From contig NZ_CAKMMG010000005.1 of assembly GCF_927798115.1 (NCBI RefSeq), positions 277,296 through 341,295 of the forward strand: 64,000 nucleotides of DNA, in the 5' to 3' direction. The notes beneath the pieces were generated by a model that saw only the letters and a list, made by a program, of their open reading frames with translations, did not search any database and was not told the origin of the DNA. Shown one piece after another: positions 49,249 through 57,609 of this stretch; position 1 is the stretch's first letter; each line of letters starts with the position of its first letter. Origin of the DNA: Paenibacillus auburnensis. Lineage in GTDB: Bacteria > Bacillota > Bacilli > Paenibacillales > Paenibacillaceae. A program made the translations under genes and the position numbers.

Positions 49249-50289
49249 ATGGCACGGGGAAAAGTAACGATACAAGATATCGCCGATGCGCTGGGGATCT
49301 CCAGAAACACGGCCTCCAAAGCTTTGAACGGAACCGAAGGCCTGCCTGAAGAAACCCGAAACAAAGTCATCAAGAAGGCGATTGAGTTAAAGTATAAACA
49401 ATTTTCTTTGATAGAACCGGAAACGGTTCTGCCAAAGAGCTCCCGCAATATCGCTTTATTAACTGAAAATCTGCCCAACACCTCCCACTTTGGATCAACG
49501 TTGATCAGCGGCCTGGAGAAGCGGATCAGTGCTGAGGGATATAATCTATCCATTCATATCATCCGGGAGATCGACCAGAAATCGCTGTCTCTTCCGAATA
49601 ATTTCGACGTTTCCAATGTAGACGGGATTATATGTATCGAGCTGTTTAACTTGGCCTACAGTAATCTCATAACTAGTCTTGGGATTCCGACGATTTTCAT
49701 CGACTGCTCTGCACATGTCTGTTACCCTGAATTCCAGGCGGATGTCCTGTTAATGGAGAACGAAAACAGTACGTATCAGGTTACCAAGAAGCTAATTGAT
49801 GGCGGTTACACTACATTGGGGTTCATTGGGGATTACAATCATTGCCGGAGCTTTAATGAGCGGTGGGTGGGGTTTAACCGCGCGCTGACCGAGGCCGGAA
49901 TCCGGCTTGATCCTGCACAGTGTGTTCTGGATGAGGATGATCTTTTTTTCGCCAGCCAAGGCTGGGCGGAAGAGAAGCTGAACGGCATCGCGGAGCTCCC
50001 GTCCGCTTTTGTATGCGCGAACGATTTTATCGCTGTGAATTTTATGAAATCGCTTAAGAATCTGAATCATTCTATTCCCGGCGATATTGTCGTTTGCGGA
50101 TTTGATAATGGTCCGGAATCGAAAATTATTGAGCCGCACCTGACCACCGTTCATATCTACAGCAATGAAATGGGTGTCAAAGCTGCCGAAATGCTGCTGT
50201 CCCGGATCAATACTCCAGACCAGCCATATCAGGTCTCTCATATCTATACGAAACCGGTCTACAGAGCATCTACAGCGGATCTTAAGTAA
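49249..50289 (+). CDS. LacI-family regulator of the fructan locus
   Basis: 346-residue LacI/GalR protein. HTH: VTIQDIADALGISRNTASKALNGTEGLPEETRNKV, with an atypical RNTASKA recognition helix in place of the usual VSTVSRV. The effector domain shows NIALLTENLPNTSHFGSTLISGLEKRI, VDGIICIELFN, FVCANDFIAVNFMKSLKNLNHSIPGDIVVCGFDNG and HLTTVHIYSNEMGVKAAEMLLSRI. ATG follows TAGAGGTGAAC. It is divergent from the transporter genes, so it most likely represses them and itself in the absence of fructan-derived sugars. The effector is not deducible. Confidence 0.88.
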   Translation: MARGKVTIQDIADALGISRNTASKALNGTEGLPEETRNKVIKKAIELKYKQFSLIEPETVLPKSSRNIALLTENLPNTSHFGSTLISGLEKRISAEGYNLSIHIIREIDQKSLSLPNNFDVSNVDGIICIELFNLAYSNLITSLGIPTIFIDCSAHVCYPEFQADVLLMENENSTYQVTKKLIDGGYTTLGFIGDYNHCRSFNERWVGFNRALTEAGIRLDPAQCVLDEDDLFFASQGWAEEKLNGIAELPSAFVCANDFIAVNFMKSLKNLNHSIPGDIVVCGFDNGPESKIIEPHLTTVHIYSNEMGVKAAEMLLSRINTPDQPYQVSHIYTKPVYRASTADLK

Positions 50290-50335
50290 GAGCTGGAATG
50301 GATGATAACCTGCTTTCGAGATGAGGGGGATTGTG

Positions 50336-51241
50336 ATGAGAGTTATTTTCTGCCGGGACCCGCTGGATGCTAAACGGGTGGATATGGATTACGAAGCTGA
50401 ATGGCACGGGGCGCAGGCTGCCGGCTTCAAGACGGAGCTGCTGTCGCTGGAAGACCTGCTGGAGGGCGAGGCTGTCCGGTCAATCCGGCAGATTGCGCCG
50501 GCACTTCCCAGGGAATCTGCCGTCTACCGGGGCTGGATGATGAAGCCGGAGCATTATGAGCAACTCTACTATGCACTCCTATCGAAGAATATTGAACTCA
50601 TTAATGATCCTTCTGCTTATGCTCACTGCCATTACCTGCCCTATTCCTATTCGTTAATCGCCTCCATGACCCCGCGTACGGTTTGGCGCACAAGTCCGGG
50701 TGAGCCGGAAGGCTGGACGGAGCTGTTCGCACAAATTGCCGTCTTCGGCCAATCTCCTTTAATTGTTAAGGACTATGTGAAGTCCAGAAAACATGAATGG
50801 TCTGATGCATGCTATATTCCTGATGCTTCAGACCACGAAAACGTACGGCGTGTAGTATCCAACTTCGTGGAGAGACAGGGGGACGGGCTGAGCGAAGGCA
50901 TCGTTCTCCGTGAATTCGTACCTTTGGAGTACTTGCAGACACACGATAAAAGTGGGATGCCGCTTTCCAAGGAGTACCGGATATTTTTCCTGGATCAGCA
51001 GATCATAGCTTTTCTGAATTACTGGGATGATGCGGCATATGACGAGGAGCAGCCGGAGCTGACCCCCTTCAGGGACATCGCCCGGACGATTACAAGCCGC
51101 TTCTTCACCATGGACATCGCCAAAACATCAGAGGGCCGCTGGATTATTGTTGAACTGGGGGACGGTGGAGTTTCCGGTCTGCCTGTGCAAATGGATGTCA
51201 GCGCATTTTATGAGAAGTTAATGGATGCTACTAACGGCTGA
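50336..51241 (+). CDS. ATP-grasp domain protein (DUF4343-like)
   Basis: 301-residue protein with an ATP-grasp-like layout: N-terminal Rossmann-like part (RVIFCRDPLDAKRVDMDYEAEWHGAQAAGF), a central PLIVKDYVKSRKHEW lysine-containing strand typical of ATP-binding subdomains, GIVLREFVPLEYL and a C-terminal FFTMDIAKTSEGRWIIVELGDGGVSGLP with the metal-binding acidic residue. This matches DUF4343-type ATP-grasp proteins, which probably form carboxylate-amine or ester bonds; the substrate is unknown. ATG at 50336 follows GAGGGGGATTG; the ATG at 50321 has no ribosome binding site. It follows the LacI gene by 46 bp and may be transcribed with it, though no functional link is evident. Confidence 0.75.
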   Translation: MRVIFCRDPLDAKRVDMDYEAEWHGAQAAGFKTELLSLEDLLEGEAVRSIRQIAPALPRESAVYRGWMMKPEHYEQLYYALLSKNIELINDPSAYAHCHYLPYSYSLIASMTPRTVWRTSPGEPEGWTELFAQIAVFGQSPLIVKDYVKSRKHEWSDACYIPDASDHENVRRVVSNFVERQGDGLSEGIVLREFVPLEYLQTHDKSGMPLSKEYRIFFLDQQIIAFLNYWDDAAYDEEQPELTPFRDIARTITSRFFTMDIAKTSEGRWIIVELGDGGVSGLPVQMDVSAFYEKLMDATNG

Positions 51242-51462
51242 TCCCGCCCTATATAATAGTAATACTCATGCCCGCCTTGGCTTAGCCACAGGCGGTTTCC
51301 GCATTTATATAGTGCGCCATCTCTACCCTTTCAATCTCCAATTAACCAGCTATCCTCCTATCATATCAGCCGCGGCAAGGCTTCGCCTTTACCATTTTGC
51401 AACTACTTTGCCGGCAGGTTGGGATATACTAGCCACAGATGAACCAAAGGAGATTATAACTT

Positions 51463-52932
51463 ATGAATAAATCTGCTTTAAGCGCCCTTCTCTTCTTAAC
51501 CTTAATAGCCTCAGGCTGCGGTGCCCCCAAGGCTCCCAGTGATTTGCTCCGGGCCCCCTCACAGGGCAGCGCCGATGGGACCATTACCAGTGTCGTGAAA
51601 TCTTTTCTCCCGGCGAATGCCCACCTGACAGTCCCCGTCCATTCCGAATCCGGCAGCGCCATCCAGCTCCAGGATCTCGACAAAGACGGCCAGAATGAGA
51701 TTCTGGCCTTTTATAAAACAGACAAAACCGATTATGAGATCAATACGCTTGTCCTTAAGCAAACCGGCGGGGACTGGAACAAGCTGACCACAATTACCGG
51801 GGTGGGCAGCCAGCTGGATTATGTACAGTTTGCTGATGTTACTGCAGATGGGCAGACGGATATGCTGCTGGGTTTCAGCGGCGGCCAGGGACTCAGCAAC
51901 GAGCTGTCTGTCTACAGTCTGAATAGCGGCGTGCTGACCGAAGTACTTAAGCAGGCGTATGACTATTTGGTGGTCGGCGATCTGACAGGGGAGAGAAAGA
52001 CTGATATCGCCCTGTTCCAGACAACCTTTACAACGGACATGCAGCCGGTTGCCCGCCTGCAATTATTCCGGCTGGGCGGGGGCAAGCAGCAGATCCTTGC
52101 CGACCAGACGCTTGACGGGGCTGTGATTCAGGCTGTATTCGCTAAGGCGGCGCCAGCCGCCAGCGCATTGTTCGTAGATATGGCTATTGGTGCACATTCT
52201 TCCTATACCCTGCTGCTGACTTGGGAAAATGGTAAATTTATTGATATACTGGCAGCAGATGATTATCATCATGCAGAGCTTGCGGACAGCAAAGATATTA
52301 CACTGACACCCTTTACTCCCGGCCCAGGCGGTAAACTGGGCGAGAACAATATGGCGATCAAGGATTACCCGCTGTACAGCTCGGACGCGAACGGTGACGG
52401 TATTGTTGAGGTCGGATTCCTTGTTCCGCCTGCCGGAACAGAGAGCATGGCTCCGCTGGCCACCCCGTTTATCACCAAATATTATCAGTGGGACGGACAA
52501 TCGGGTCTGAAGTTCACGGAAGAGAAGTTCGACAGATGGGGCTTCAATTTCTCTATCCCGCAGAACTGGAGAGGGAAATACACGCTTGAGATTGCCGGGG
52601 AATCTCCTGCCCCATGGGAGAGTATCAGCTTTATCTACCATGATCACGCATCCGGAAAAGAAGCTGCACTGCTCGAACTGCGCCTGCTCACTAAGCAGAA
52701 CTGGCAGGCCGCAGAAGCCGTACTGAAGGCGAAGAACAGATCCTATCAGCTGCTCTATGAGCTTCAGAATACAGAGGATACTACGGCACCGACGGTGCTC
52801 GTTGCAGTGCTGCCGCCGGCGGATGTCGCCGGTAAGCTGAGCGGTGCTTCCCTTACGGAGTATAACCAGCTTAAGTTATCGGTTACGAAAGTCCGGCAGC
52901 TGGCCGGCACACCGCAGCAGCCTTTGCAATAA
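51463..52932 (+). CDS. FG-GAP/VCBS-like lipoprotein, probable partner of the adjacent two-component system
   Basis: 489-residue lipoprotein (signal with lipobox LIASGCGA). The middle holds repeated FG-GAP/VCBS-like beta-propeller units with acidic loops: IQLQDLDKDGQNEILAFY, VQFADVTADGQTDMLLGFS, YLVVGDLTGERKTDIALFQ and YPLYSSDANGDGIVEVGFLVP. The C-terminal ~130 residues form a separate beta-rich domain (WGFNFSIPQNWRGKYTLEIAGE). ATG follows AAAGGAGATT. Only 14 bp separate it from the response regulator gene, so the three genes form an operon. It may be a surface protein affecting the sensor kinase; that is inference, and its family function is unknown. Confidence 0.8.
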   Translation: MNKSALSALLFLTLIASGCGAPKAPSDLLRAPSQGSADGTITSVVKSFLPANAHLTVPVHSESGSAIQLQDLDKDGQNEILAFYKTDKTDYEINTLVLKQTGGDWNKLTTITGVGSQLDYVQFADVTADGQTDMLLGFSGGQGLSNELSVYSLNSGVLTEVLKQAYDYLVVGDLTGERKTDIALFQTTFTTDMQPVARLQLFRLGGGKQQILADQTLDGAVIQAVFAKAAPAASALFVDMAIGAHSSYTLLLTWENGKFIDILAADDYHHAELADSKDITLTPFTPGPGGKLGENNMAIKDYPLYSSDANGDGIVEVGFLVPPAGTESMAPLATPFITKYYQWDGQSGLKFTEEKFDRWGFNFSIPQNWRGKYTLEIAGESPAPWESISFIYHDHASGKEAALLELRLLTKQNWQAAEAVLKAKNRSYQLLYELQNTEDTTAPTVLVAVLPPADVAGKLSGASLTEYNQLKLSVTKVRQLAGTPQQPLQ

Positions 52933-52946
52933 CAAGGAGGGTCTCC

Positions 52947-53642
52947 ATGAAGGTGCTGGTATTGGAAGATGAAAAGCCTATACGTGATTTTCTTCAGGTG
53001 AATCTGAAGCGTGCAGGCTTTGAGGTTGCCGAAGCAGCCACTGGCGAAGCCGCCTTGGCTGCCGCCCGGGAGCAGCGGGATTTTGACATCGCTATTCTGG
53101 ATCTGATGCTTCCCGGGATCAGCGGATTTGAGGTATGCGCACACCTGCGCAGGGAATTCCCCCGGCTCGGAATTATTATGCTGACTGCCAAGAGCCAGGA
53201 AATCGATAAAGTAATGGGGCTGGATTCCGGTGCCGATGATTATGTAATCAAGCCCTTCAGCCCGGTTGAATTGCTGGCCCGGGTCCGGTCATTATACCGG
53301 CGGATGTATCCGGGGGAAGAGGTACTTCAGGAGAACAGCATCCAGCTCCCCCCCTTTACCCTTATGCTTGATGAACGGAAATTACTGAAGAATACGGTTG
53401 AGATTCCTTTAACCCCTACAGAATTCTCCATTGTCCGGCTGCTCATGGAGCAGCCTAACAAGGCGATGAACCGGGATGATATTCTGACCTCGGTCTGGGG
53501 GCAGTATTTCATGGGGGAGCTTAAGATCGTTGATGTAAATATCAGCCGGATCCGGCAAAAGATCGGCCAAGACGCCTCCGGGCCGCAATATCTGGAGACG
53601 GTGTGGGGATTCGGCTATCTATGGAGGGTACAACATTGCTGA
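52947..53642 (+). CDS. OmpR/PhoB-family response regulator
   Basis: 231-residue DNA-binding response regulator. The receiver has the acidic pair in LEDEK, phospho-acceptor Asp52 (IAILDLMLPG), Thr in MLTAKS and Lys in YVIKPFSP. The C-terminal winged helix (TPTEFSIVRLLMEQPNKAMNRDDILTSVWG, IVDVNISRIRQKIGQ, LETVWGFGYLW) is OmpR-type. ATG follows ACAAGGAGGGTC. It overlaps the sensor kinase start by 7 bases, a sign of translational coupling. It is similar in layout to PhoP/WalR-type regulators, but the target genes cannot be told from here. Confidence 0.93.
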   Translation: MKVLVLEDEKPIRDFLQVNLKRAGFEVAEAATGEAALAAAREQRDFDIAILDLMLPGISGFEVCAHLRREFPRLGIIMLTAKSQEIDKVMGLDSGADDYVIKPFSPVELLARVRSLYRRMYPGEEVLQENSIQLPPFTLMLDERKLLKNTVEIPLTPTEFSIVRLLMEQPNKAMNRDDILTSVWGQYFMGELKIVDVNISRIRQKIGQDASGPQYLETVWGFGYLWRVQHC

Positions 53643-55030
53643 AAGGTATCAGGTCCCGGCTTATACTCTATATTACTATTGTCCTGCTCCTGATCGTTCT
53701 GCTGCTGGAAGGGGTGTTTATTGTGGCTGTCCACTACTTTTATCTGGGCAGTGCGATGGAGACACTCTCCTCACGGGCCACGACCTCCGCTACCTTTTTC
53801 AATAAGTATCTGGAAGGCTATTCGATCAATGAGCGGGCCCGGTATATTCTGGAGAATCTCTCCCCTGAAGAGAGCAGCAAGGTTGAGGTGCTTAACACTG
53901 CCGGGAATGTCATAATCAACTCTTTCGGCTTCTCCAGCTCGGAGCTGATCGAAACACCTGACGTCAAATCTGCTCTAGCCGGCGGTAAAGGAAGCTACCA
54001 GAGCCTCACGCCGGTGAACGGTGAACGGATAATGGCTGTGTCCATCCCCTTAAAGGAATCCGGAATGAATATCGGTGTGCTTCGCTACTCTATTTCTGCA
54101 GAGCCTCTATACCACGTGATCCTCAAAATCGTGCTGAATGCGGTATGGGTTGGGCTGCTTGTCATCCTGTTCGGCTTCGTGCTCAGCCTGCTTATCGCCA
54201 AGCGCATCGTAGGCCCGATTCAGCAGCTAACCTCAGTAGCCAAAGAAATGGCTACCGGGAACTTTGCAGCCAAGGCGGCGAAGCAGCATGACGATGAGAT
54301 CGGCACGCTTGCGGTCACACTCAATTACATGTCTGAGGAAATCCTCAAGAGCGAAAAAATCAAATACGACTTCATCTCTTCCGTCACGCATGAGCTTCGT
54401 ACTCCCCTAACCTCAATTAAAGGTTGGGGCGAGACACTGCTAATGGGTGATTTGTCCGATAAAAAAGAGACCCTGCAGGGTCTCGAGGTAATGACTGGAG
54501 AAACGGACCGGCTAATCGGCCTGGTGGAGGATCTGCTCGATTTCTCCAAATTCCAGGCCGGCGAGATTACTGTTGAGCTTCAGCCGTATGATCTTAGAGG
54601 ACTGCTTGAGGATCTGCTGCTGCAGTTCAGATACCGCGGGCAGACGAAGCAAATCCGGCTCTACGCGGATATTCCCGATCAGCCCTTGCCGGTCGACGGC
54701 GACTTCAACCGGCTGAAGCAGGTATTTGTCAATCTGCTGGACAATGCCTTCAAGTTCACTCCGGCAGAGGGAGCAGTGCGTATTAAAGCGATCAGCCAGG
54801 ATGCGCTGATTGTTATCACGGTATCGGATAACGGTGAGGGTATTGAGTCGGCTGATCTGGACAAGCTGGGCACTAAATTCTTCAAAGGGAAATCACGCCA
54901 GTCGGGAAGCGGTCTGGGTCTGGCGATCTGCAAGGAAATCATCGGACTGCATGGCGGCAGTCTGCGCATCGAGAGTGAATTCACCAAAGGAACTTCCGTC
55001 ATTGTAGAGCTGCCGCGTTATCAGGTTTAG
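53636..55030 (+). CDS. Sensor histidine kinase (HAMP-HisKA-HATPase)
   Basis: 464-residue membrane kinase. Transmembrane segment 1 (LILYITIVLLLIVLLLEGVFIVAVHYF), an extracellular ~130-residue sensor domain, transmembrane segment 2 (VLNAVWVGLLVILFGFVLSLLI), HAMP (AKRIVGPIQQLTSVAKEMATGNF), HisKA with the phospho-His in FISSVTHELRTPLTSIKGW, and HATPase with NLLDNAFKFT, SDNGEGIE and GSGLGLAI. The open frame begins at ATG 53603, 40 bases inside the regulator gene, but GGAGGG lies 7 bases before a TTG at 53636, which also fits the 7-base overlap common in such pairs, so TTG is preferred. The signal sensed is unknown; the FG-GAP lipoprotein encoded first in the operon is a candidate partner. Confidence 0.92.
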   Translation: MLKGIRSRLILYITIVLLLIVLLLEGVFIVAVHYFYLGSAMETLSSRATTSATFFNKYLEGYSINERARYILENLSPEESSKVEVLNTAGNVIINSFGFSSSELIETPDVKSALAGGKGSYQSLTPVNGERIMAVSIPLKESGMNIGVLRYSISAEPLYHVILKIVLNAVWVGLLVILFGFVLSLLIAKRIVGPIQQLTSVAKEMATGNFAAKAAKQHDDEIGTLAVTLNYMSEEILKSEKIKYDFISSVTHELRTPLTSIKGWGETLLMGDLSDKKETLQGLEVMTGETDRLIGLVEDLLDFSKFQAGEITVELQPYDLRGLLEDLLLQFRYRGQTKQIRLYADIPDQPLPVDGDFNRLKQVFVNLLDNAFKFTPAEGAVRIKAISQDALIVITVSDNGEGIESADLDKLGTKFFKGKSRQSGSGLGLAICKEIIGLHGGSLRIESEFTKGTSVIVELPRYQV

Positions 55031-55055
55031 CAGCGGACAGCTCTAGGCACAGCAT

Positions 55056-55649
55056 TTAAACAGGCCGTTCAATCGTAAAAATCTCACCAATGGCAGCATA
55101 GTTATTACCCGCTAAACGGCTTACCGCCGCTAATTGAACCGGGTCGATTCTGCCCTGGTCGTAGATGGCCTCGTCAATGTGAAATTGAACGACCTTGCCG
55201 ATGATCAGCTCAAACCCGGGGAATTCCACCGCCTGTTCCAGTCTGCACTCCATACGGACTTTGGCTTCCCTGACCCCTGGTACGGCAATCACGGAGCTGT
55301 CCACCGGCGTTAAACCGGCTAATGAAATCTCACTTTGATCGGGTGCAAGGGGAGCGGCGGTCATATTGACCTGCTCCACATTTTGCCGGTCCACGATGTG
55401 TACAACAAATTCCTTGGTGTCCAATATGTTTCTTGCCGTATCCTTCGGTTTGCCCGCTGAATGCTGGATAGATAATGAAATCATCGGCGGATTCGAAGAG
55501 ACAATATTGAAATAGCTGAATGGCGCACCGTTCAGAACCCCCTCCTCCGACACGGTCGTTACAAAAGCAATCGGTCTCGGGATAATAGTTCCCACCAGCA
55601 GTTTATAGTTGTCTCTCTCCGTATTCGTTAACGGATCAATTGCAATCAC
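55056..55649 (-). CDS. Flavin reductase family protein (FMN-binding split barrel)
   Basis: 197-residue flavoprotein of the flavin-reductase-like family: NYKLLVGTIIPRPIAFVTTVSEEGVLNGAPFSYFNIVSSNPPMISLSI is the conserved FMN-binding core, followed by KDTARNILDTKEFVVHIVD. These proteins use NAD(P)H to reduce FMN or act as small FMN oxidoreductases. An ATG at 55658 directly abuts AAAGGG and cannot be served by it; the GTG at 55649, 9 bases on, gives MIAIDP, the usual family beginning, so it is preferred. It is 27 bp after the ring-cleavage dioxygenase gene, so both belong to one transcript and probably to a quinone/catechol stress response. Confidence 0.88.
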   Translation of the reverse strand: MIAIDPLTNTERDNYKLLVGTIIPRPIAFVTTVSEEGVLNGAPFSYFNIVSSNPPMISLSIQHSAGKPKDTARNILDTKEFVVHIVDRQNVEQVNMTAAPLAPDQSEISLAGLTPVDSSVIAVPGVREAKVRMECRLEQAVEFPGFELIIGKVVQFHIDEAIYDQGRIDPVQLAAVSRLAGNNYAAIGEIFTIERPV

Positions 55650-55676
55650 GTCGATCATCCCTTTCTTAATAGCGGT

Positions 55677-56615
55677 TTAGTCCAGCTCTCTTACTTGGAA
55701 CGGAAGCAGGATCTGTTCAATCTTGTCTCTGTGCGGCTCATACTGTGCAGGCAGCATCAGGCGGGAGCCCATCGTTTCCGGCGATTCATCGTGAGCAAAG
55801 CCTGGAGGATCGGTGGCGATTTCGAACAATATCTCTCCGTGCTCTCTAAAGTAAATCGCGTTAAAATAATTCCGGTCCTGCACCGGGGTTACTCCATATC
55901 CATTATCGTGCACATAGTTCTGCCATTCCAGCTGATCCTGGTCGTCTTTGGCTCTCCAGGCGATATGATGCACCGTTCCGACACCCATTTCTCCACGCTC
56001 TACCGCAGTCAGTTTGAGATCAATCACGTTCCCGAGATCGGCTGCAGATTGATAACGTGCGATATCATCCTCTTTGCCGATGAACGTCAGTCCCAGTACC
56101 TTCTCTAACAGCTCAGCTGTTGCATCCGGTTGAGTGGACAACAGTGTGGCACCACCGAAGCCTTTGATCGCAACCTCTGGCGTAACTCCCCCAAAATTCC
56201 AGGAGTTGAGGTCACCGGCCTCCCGTTCCACCAATTCTAAATGCAGCCCGTGCGGGTCGTCAAATTCAAGCACCTGTTCCCCAAAGCGTTCCATTTCCGT
56301 AAAAGCAACCTTAAACTTCGCAAGTCTCTCTTTCCAAAAAGCCATGGCCCCCACCGGAATGCTGTAAGTCGTTACGCCGACTTGGCCTCCGCCGATCTTT
56401 CCCGGATAAGCATCCGGCCAAGGGAAGAACGTAATAATCGTGCCCGGCTTCCCGCCGTCATTGCCGAAATAAAAGTGATACGTACCCGGATCATCAAAAT
56501 TAACCGTTTGTTTGACCAGACGCAGTCCAAGTACCCCCGCGTAAAAATCCATATTTTCCTGAGGGTGCCCGACAATCGCCGTAATATGATGAATCCCCAT
56601 CGTTTGCTTAGTCAT
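55677..56615 (-). CDS. Ring-cleaving (glyoxalase-fold) dioxygenase, MhqO/MhqA-like
   Basis: 312-residue two-module vicinal-oxygen-chelate protein. The N-terminal module begins GIHHITAIVGHPQENMDFYAGVLGLRLVKQTVNFDDPGTYHFYFGN and the C-terminal one VHHIAWRAKDDQDQLEWQNYVHDNGYGVTPVQDRNYFNAIYFREHGEILFEIATDPPGF; the metal ligands fit His in the GIHHI and VHHIAW motifs and Glu in ILFEIATD. It matches the MhqA/MhqO/MhqE extradiol dioxygenases that detoxify hydroquinones and catechols. ATG at 56615 follows AAAGGAGTCG; the longer frame is rejected. Upstream lie dyads resembling the MhqR operator. Confidence 0.9.
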   Translation of the reverse strand: MTKQTMGIHHITAIVGHPQENMDFYAGVLGLRLVKQTVNFDDPGTYHFYFGNDGGKPGTIITFFPWPDAYPGKIGGGQVGVTTYSIPVGAMAFWKERLAKFKVAFTEMERFGEQVLEFDDPHGLHLELVEREAGDLNSWNFGGVTPEVAIKGFGGATLLSTQPDATAELLEKVLGLTFIGKEDDIARYQSAADLGNVIDLKLTAVERGEMGVGTVHHIAWRAKDDQDQLEWQNYVHDNGYGVTPVQDRNYFNAIYFREHGEILFEIATDPPGFAHDESPETMGSRLMLPAQYEPHRDKIEQILLPFQVRELD

Positions 56616-56684
56616 TAGAATCGACTCCTTTATGTTATTAGTTTGGTTTAAGAAAAAGATGTTAAACAATACTATTCTTTAAAG

Positions 56685-56733
56685 ATTCTTAACATTAAGA
56701 TATTAGCTTCAAAATTATCTTTAAATTAAGATA
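56685..56733. promoter_or_regulatory. MhqR-like operator dyads upstream of the dioxygenase gene
   Basis: TATCTTTAAATTAAGATA (56716-56733) has perfect 6-bp arms and resembles the B. subtilis MhqR box (tATCTcgAattCgAGATa, from memory). A weaker related dyad (TCTTAA-CAT-TAAGATA) is at 56688-56702. The region is AT-rich, so chance similarity must be considered. Confidence 0.55.
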
Positions 56734-56809
56734 TTTCCTGATATCAATGTACTAACTTTTCGGAAGAAAGTCAAGGCTTATCAGAATAAAAAAGTTCAAA
56801 CATACTAAA

Positions 56810-56846
56810 AGTCCTGATAATCAAGGGGTTCTTGATTATCAGGACT
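56810..56846 (-). terminator. Terminator after the glycosyltransferase gene
   Basis: Perfect 16-bp stem (56810-56825 with 56831-56846) around a 5-base loop, extended by outer AAACAT/ATGTTT. On the minus strand TTTTAG and later a T6 run follow. Confidence 0.87.
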
Positions 56847-56852
56847 GCATGT

Positions 56853-57557
56853 TTAACCTTTAATCTGATACATACTCCCTCTTTTTTTGAGCCAGCCAAT
56901 CACCATGGCATCTATGAATCCTGCATATGCACCTTTCAGAACACCATATTTAGATACTCCGTATTTCCGCTCATGATGGGTAACTGATACCTCAATGACA
57001 GAGAATCCATTCATCTTGGCCAGAGTCGGCAGGAAACGGTGCATTCCGTTGTATAGATGGAAGCTGTCGGCCACCTCCCTGGTAAAGAGCTTTAGGGGAC
57101 AACCTGCGTCATATACCGCTTCTCCAGTGATCCAATTGCGGACTCTATCTCCGGTACGTGAGGATATTACCTTAAGTCTGGTATCTTTACGCACCAAGCG
57201 TCTTCCGTTTACAAAATCAATCTTTCCGATAAACGGCATCAGTTTGAAGATATCACGGGGATCTGTCTGCAGGTCGGCATCCATTAAGGCGATCAGTTCG
57301 CCCTTGGAACTCTTTATTCCAGCTGAAATTGCCGCTGTCTGCCCGTAATTTTTTTTGAAATGAATAACTCTTACCGCTGAATCCATCCGGACAATCTCGT
57401 TCAGCAGTAGAGAACTCCGGTCCTTGCTTCCGTCATTCACCAGCACGATTTCGTAATTTTCAATCTTTCCTTTCAAGGCGTCAGTGACACTCAAGTAAAG
57501 ATTATATATATTTCCCTCTTCGTTATAGACAGGCACGACGACTGAAAGACGGATCAT
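56853..57557 (-). CDS. Family 2 glycosyltransferase (DPM1/polyprenyl-phosphate type)
   Basis: 234-residue GT-A enzyme: RLSVVVPVYNEEGNIYNLYLSV, VLVNDGSKDRSS, FKKNYGQTAAISAGIKSSKGELIALMDADLQTDPRDI (DXD-type DADLQTD) and the C-terminal FLPTLAKMNGFSVIEVSVTHHERKYGVSKYG. These match the dolichyl/undecaprenyl-phosphate sugar transferase group but without the C-terminal transmembrane pair of GtrB-like members. ATG at 57557 follows TGAGGTGTTT; the frame extension to 57638 runs into the 3' end of the MMPL gene and is rejected. It is downstream of the MMPL gene by 52 bp and may be co-transcribed. The sugar and acceptor are unknown. Confidence 0.88.
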   Translation of the reverse strand: MIRLSVVVPVYNEEGNIYNLYLSVTDALKGKIENYEIVLVNDGSKDRSSLLLNEIVRMDSAVRVIHFKKNYGQTAAISAGIKSSKGELIALMDADLQTDPRDIFKLMPFIGKIDFVNGRRLVRKDTRLKVISSRTGDRVRNWITGEAVYDAGCPLKLFTREVADSFHLYNGMHRFLPTLAKMNGFSVIEVSVTHHERKYGVSKYGVLKGAYAGFIDAMVIGWLKKRGSMYQIKG

Positions 57558-57609
57558 AGGAAACACCTCAATTTCTAGAAATCTCCGTTCCGTTACCCAG
57601 CTCGAATTT

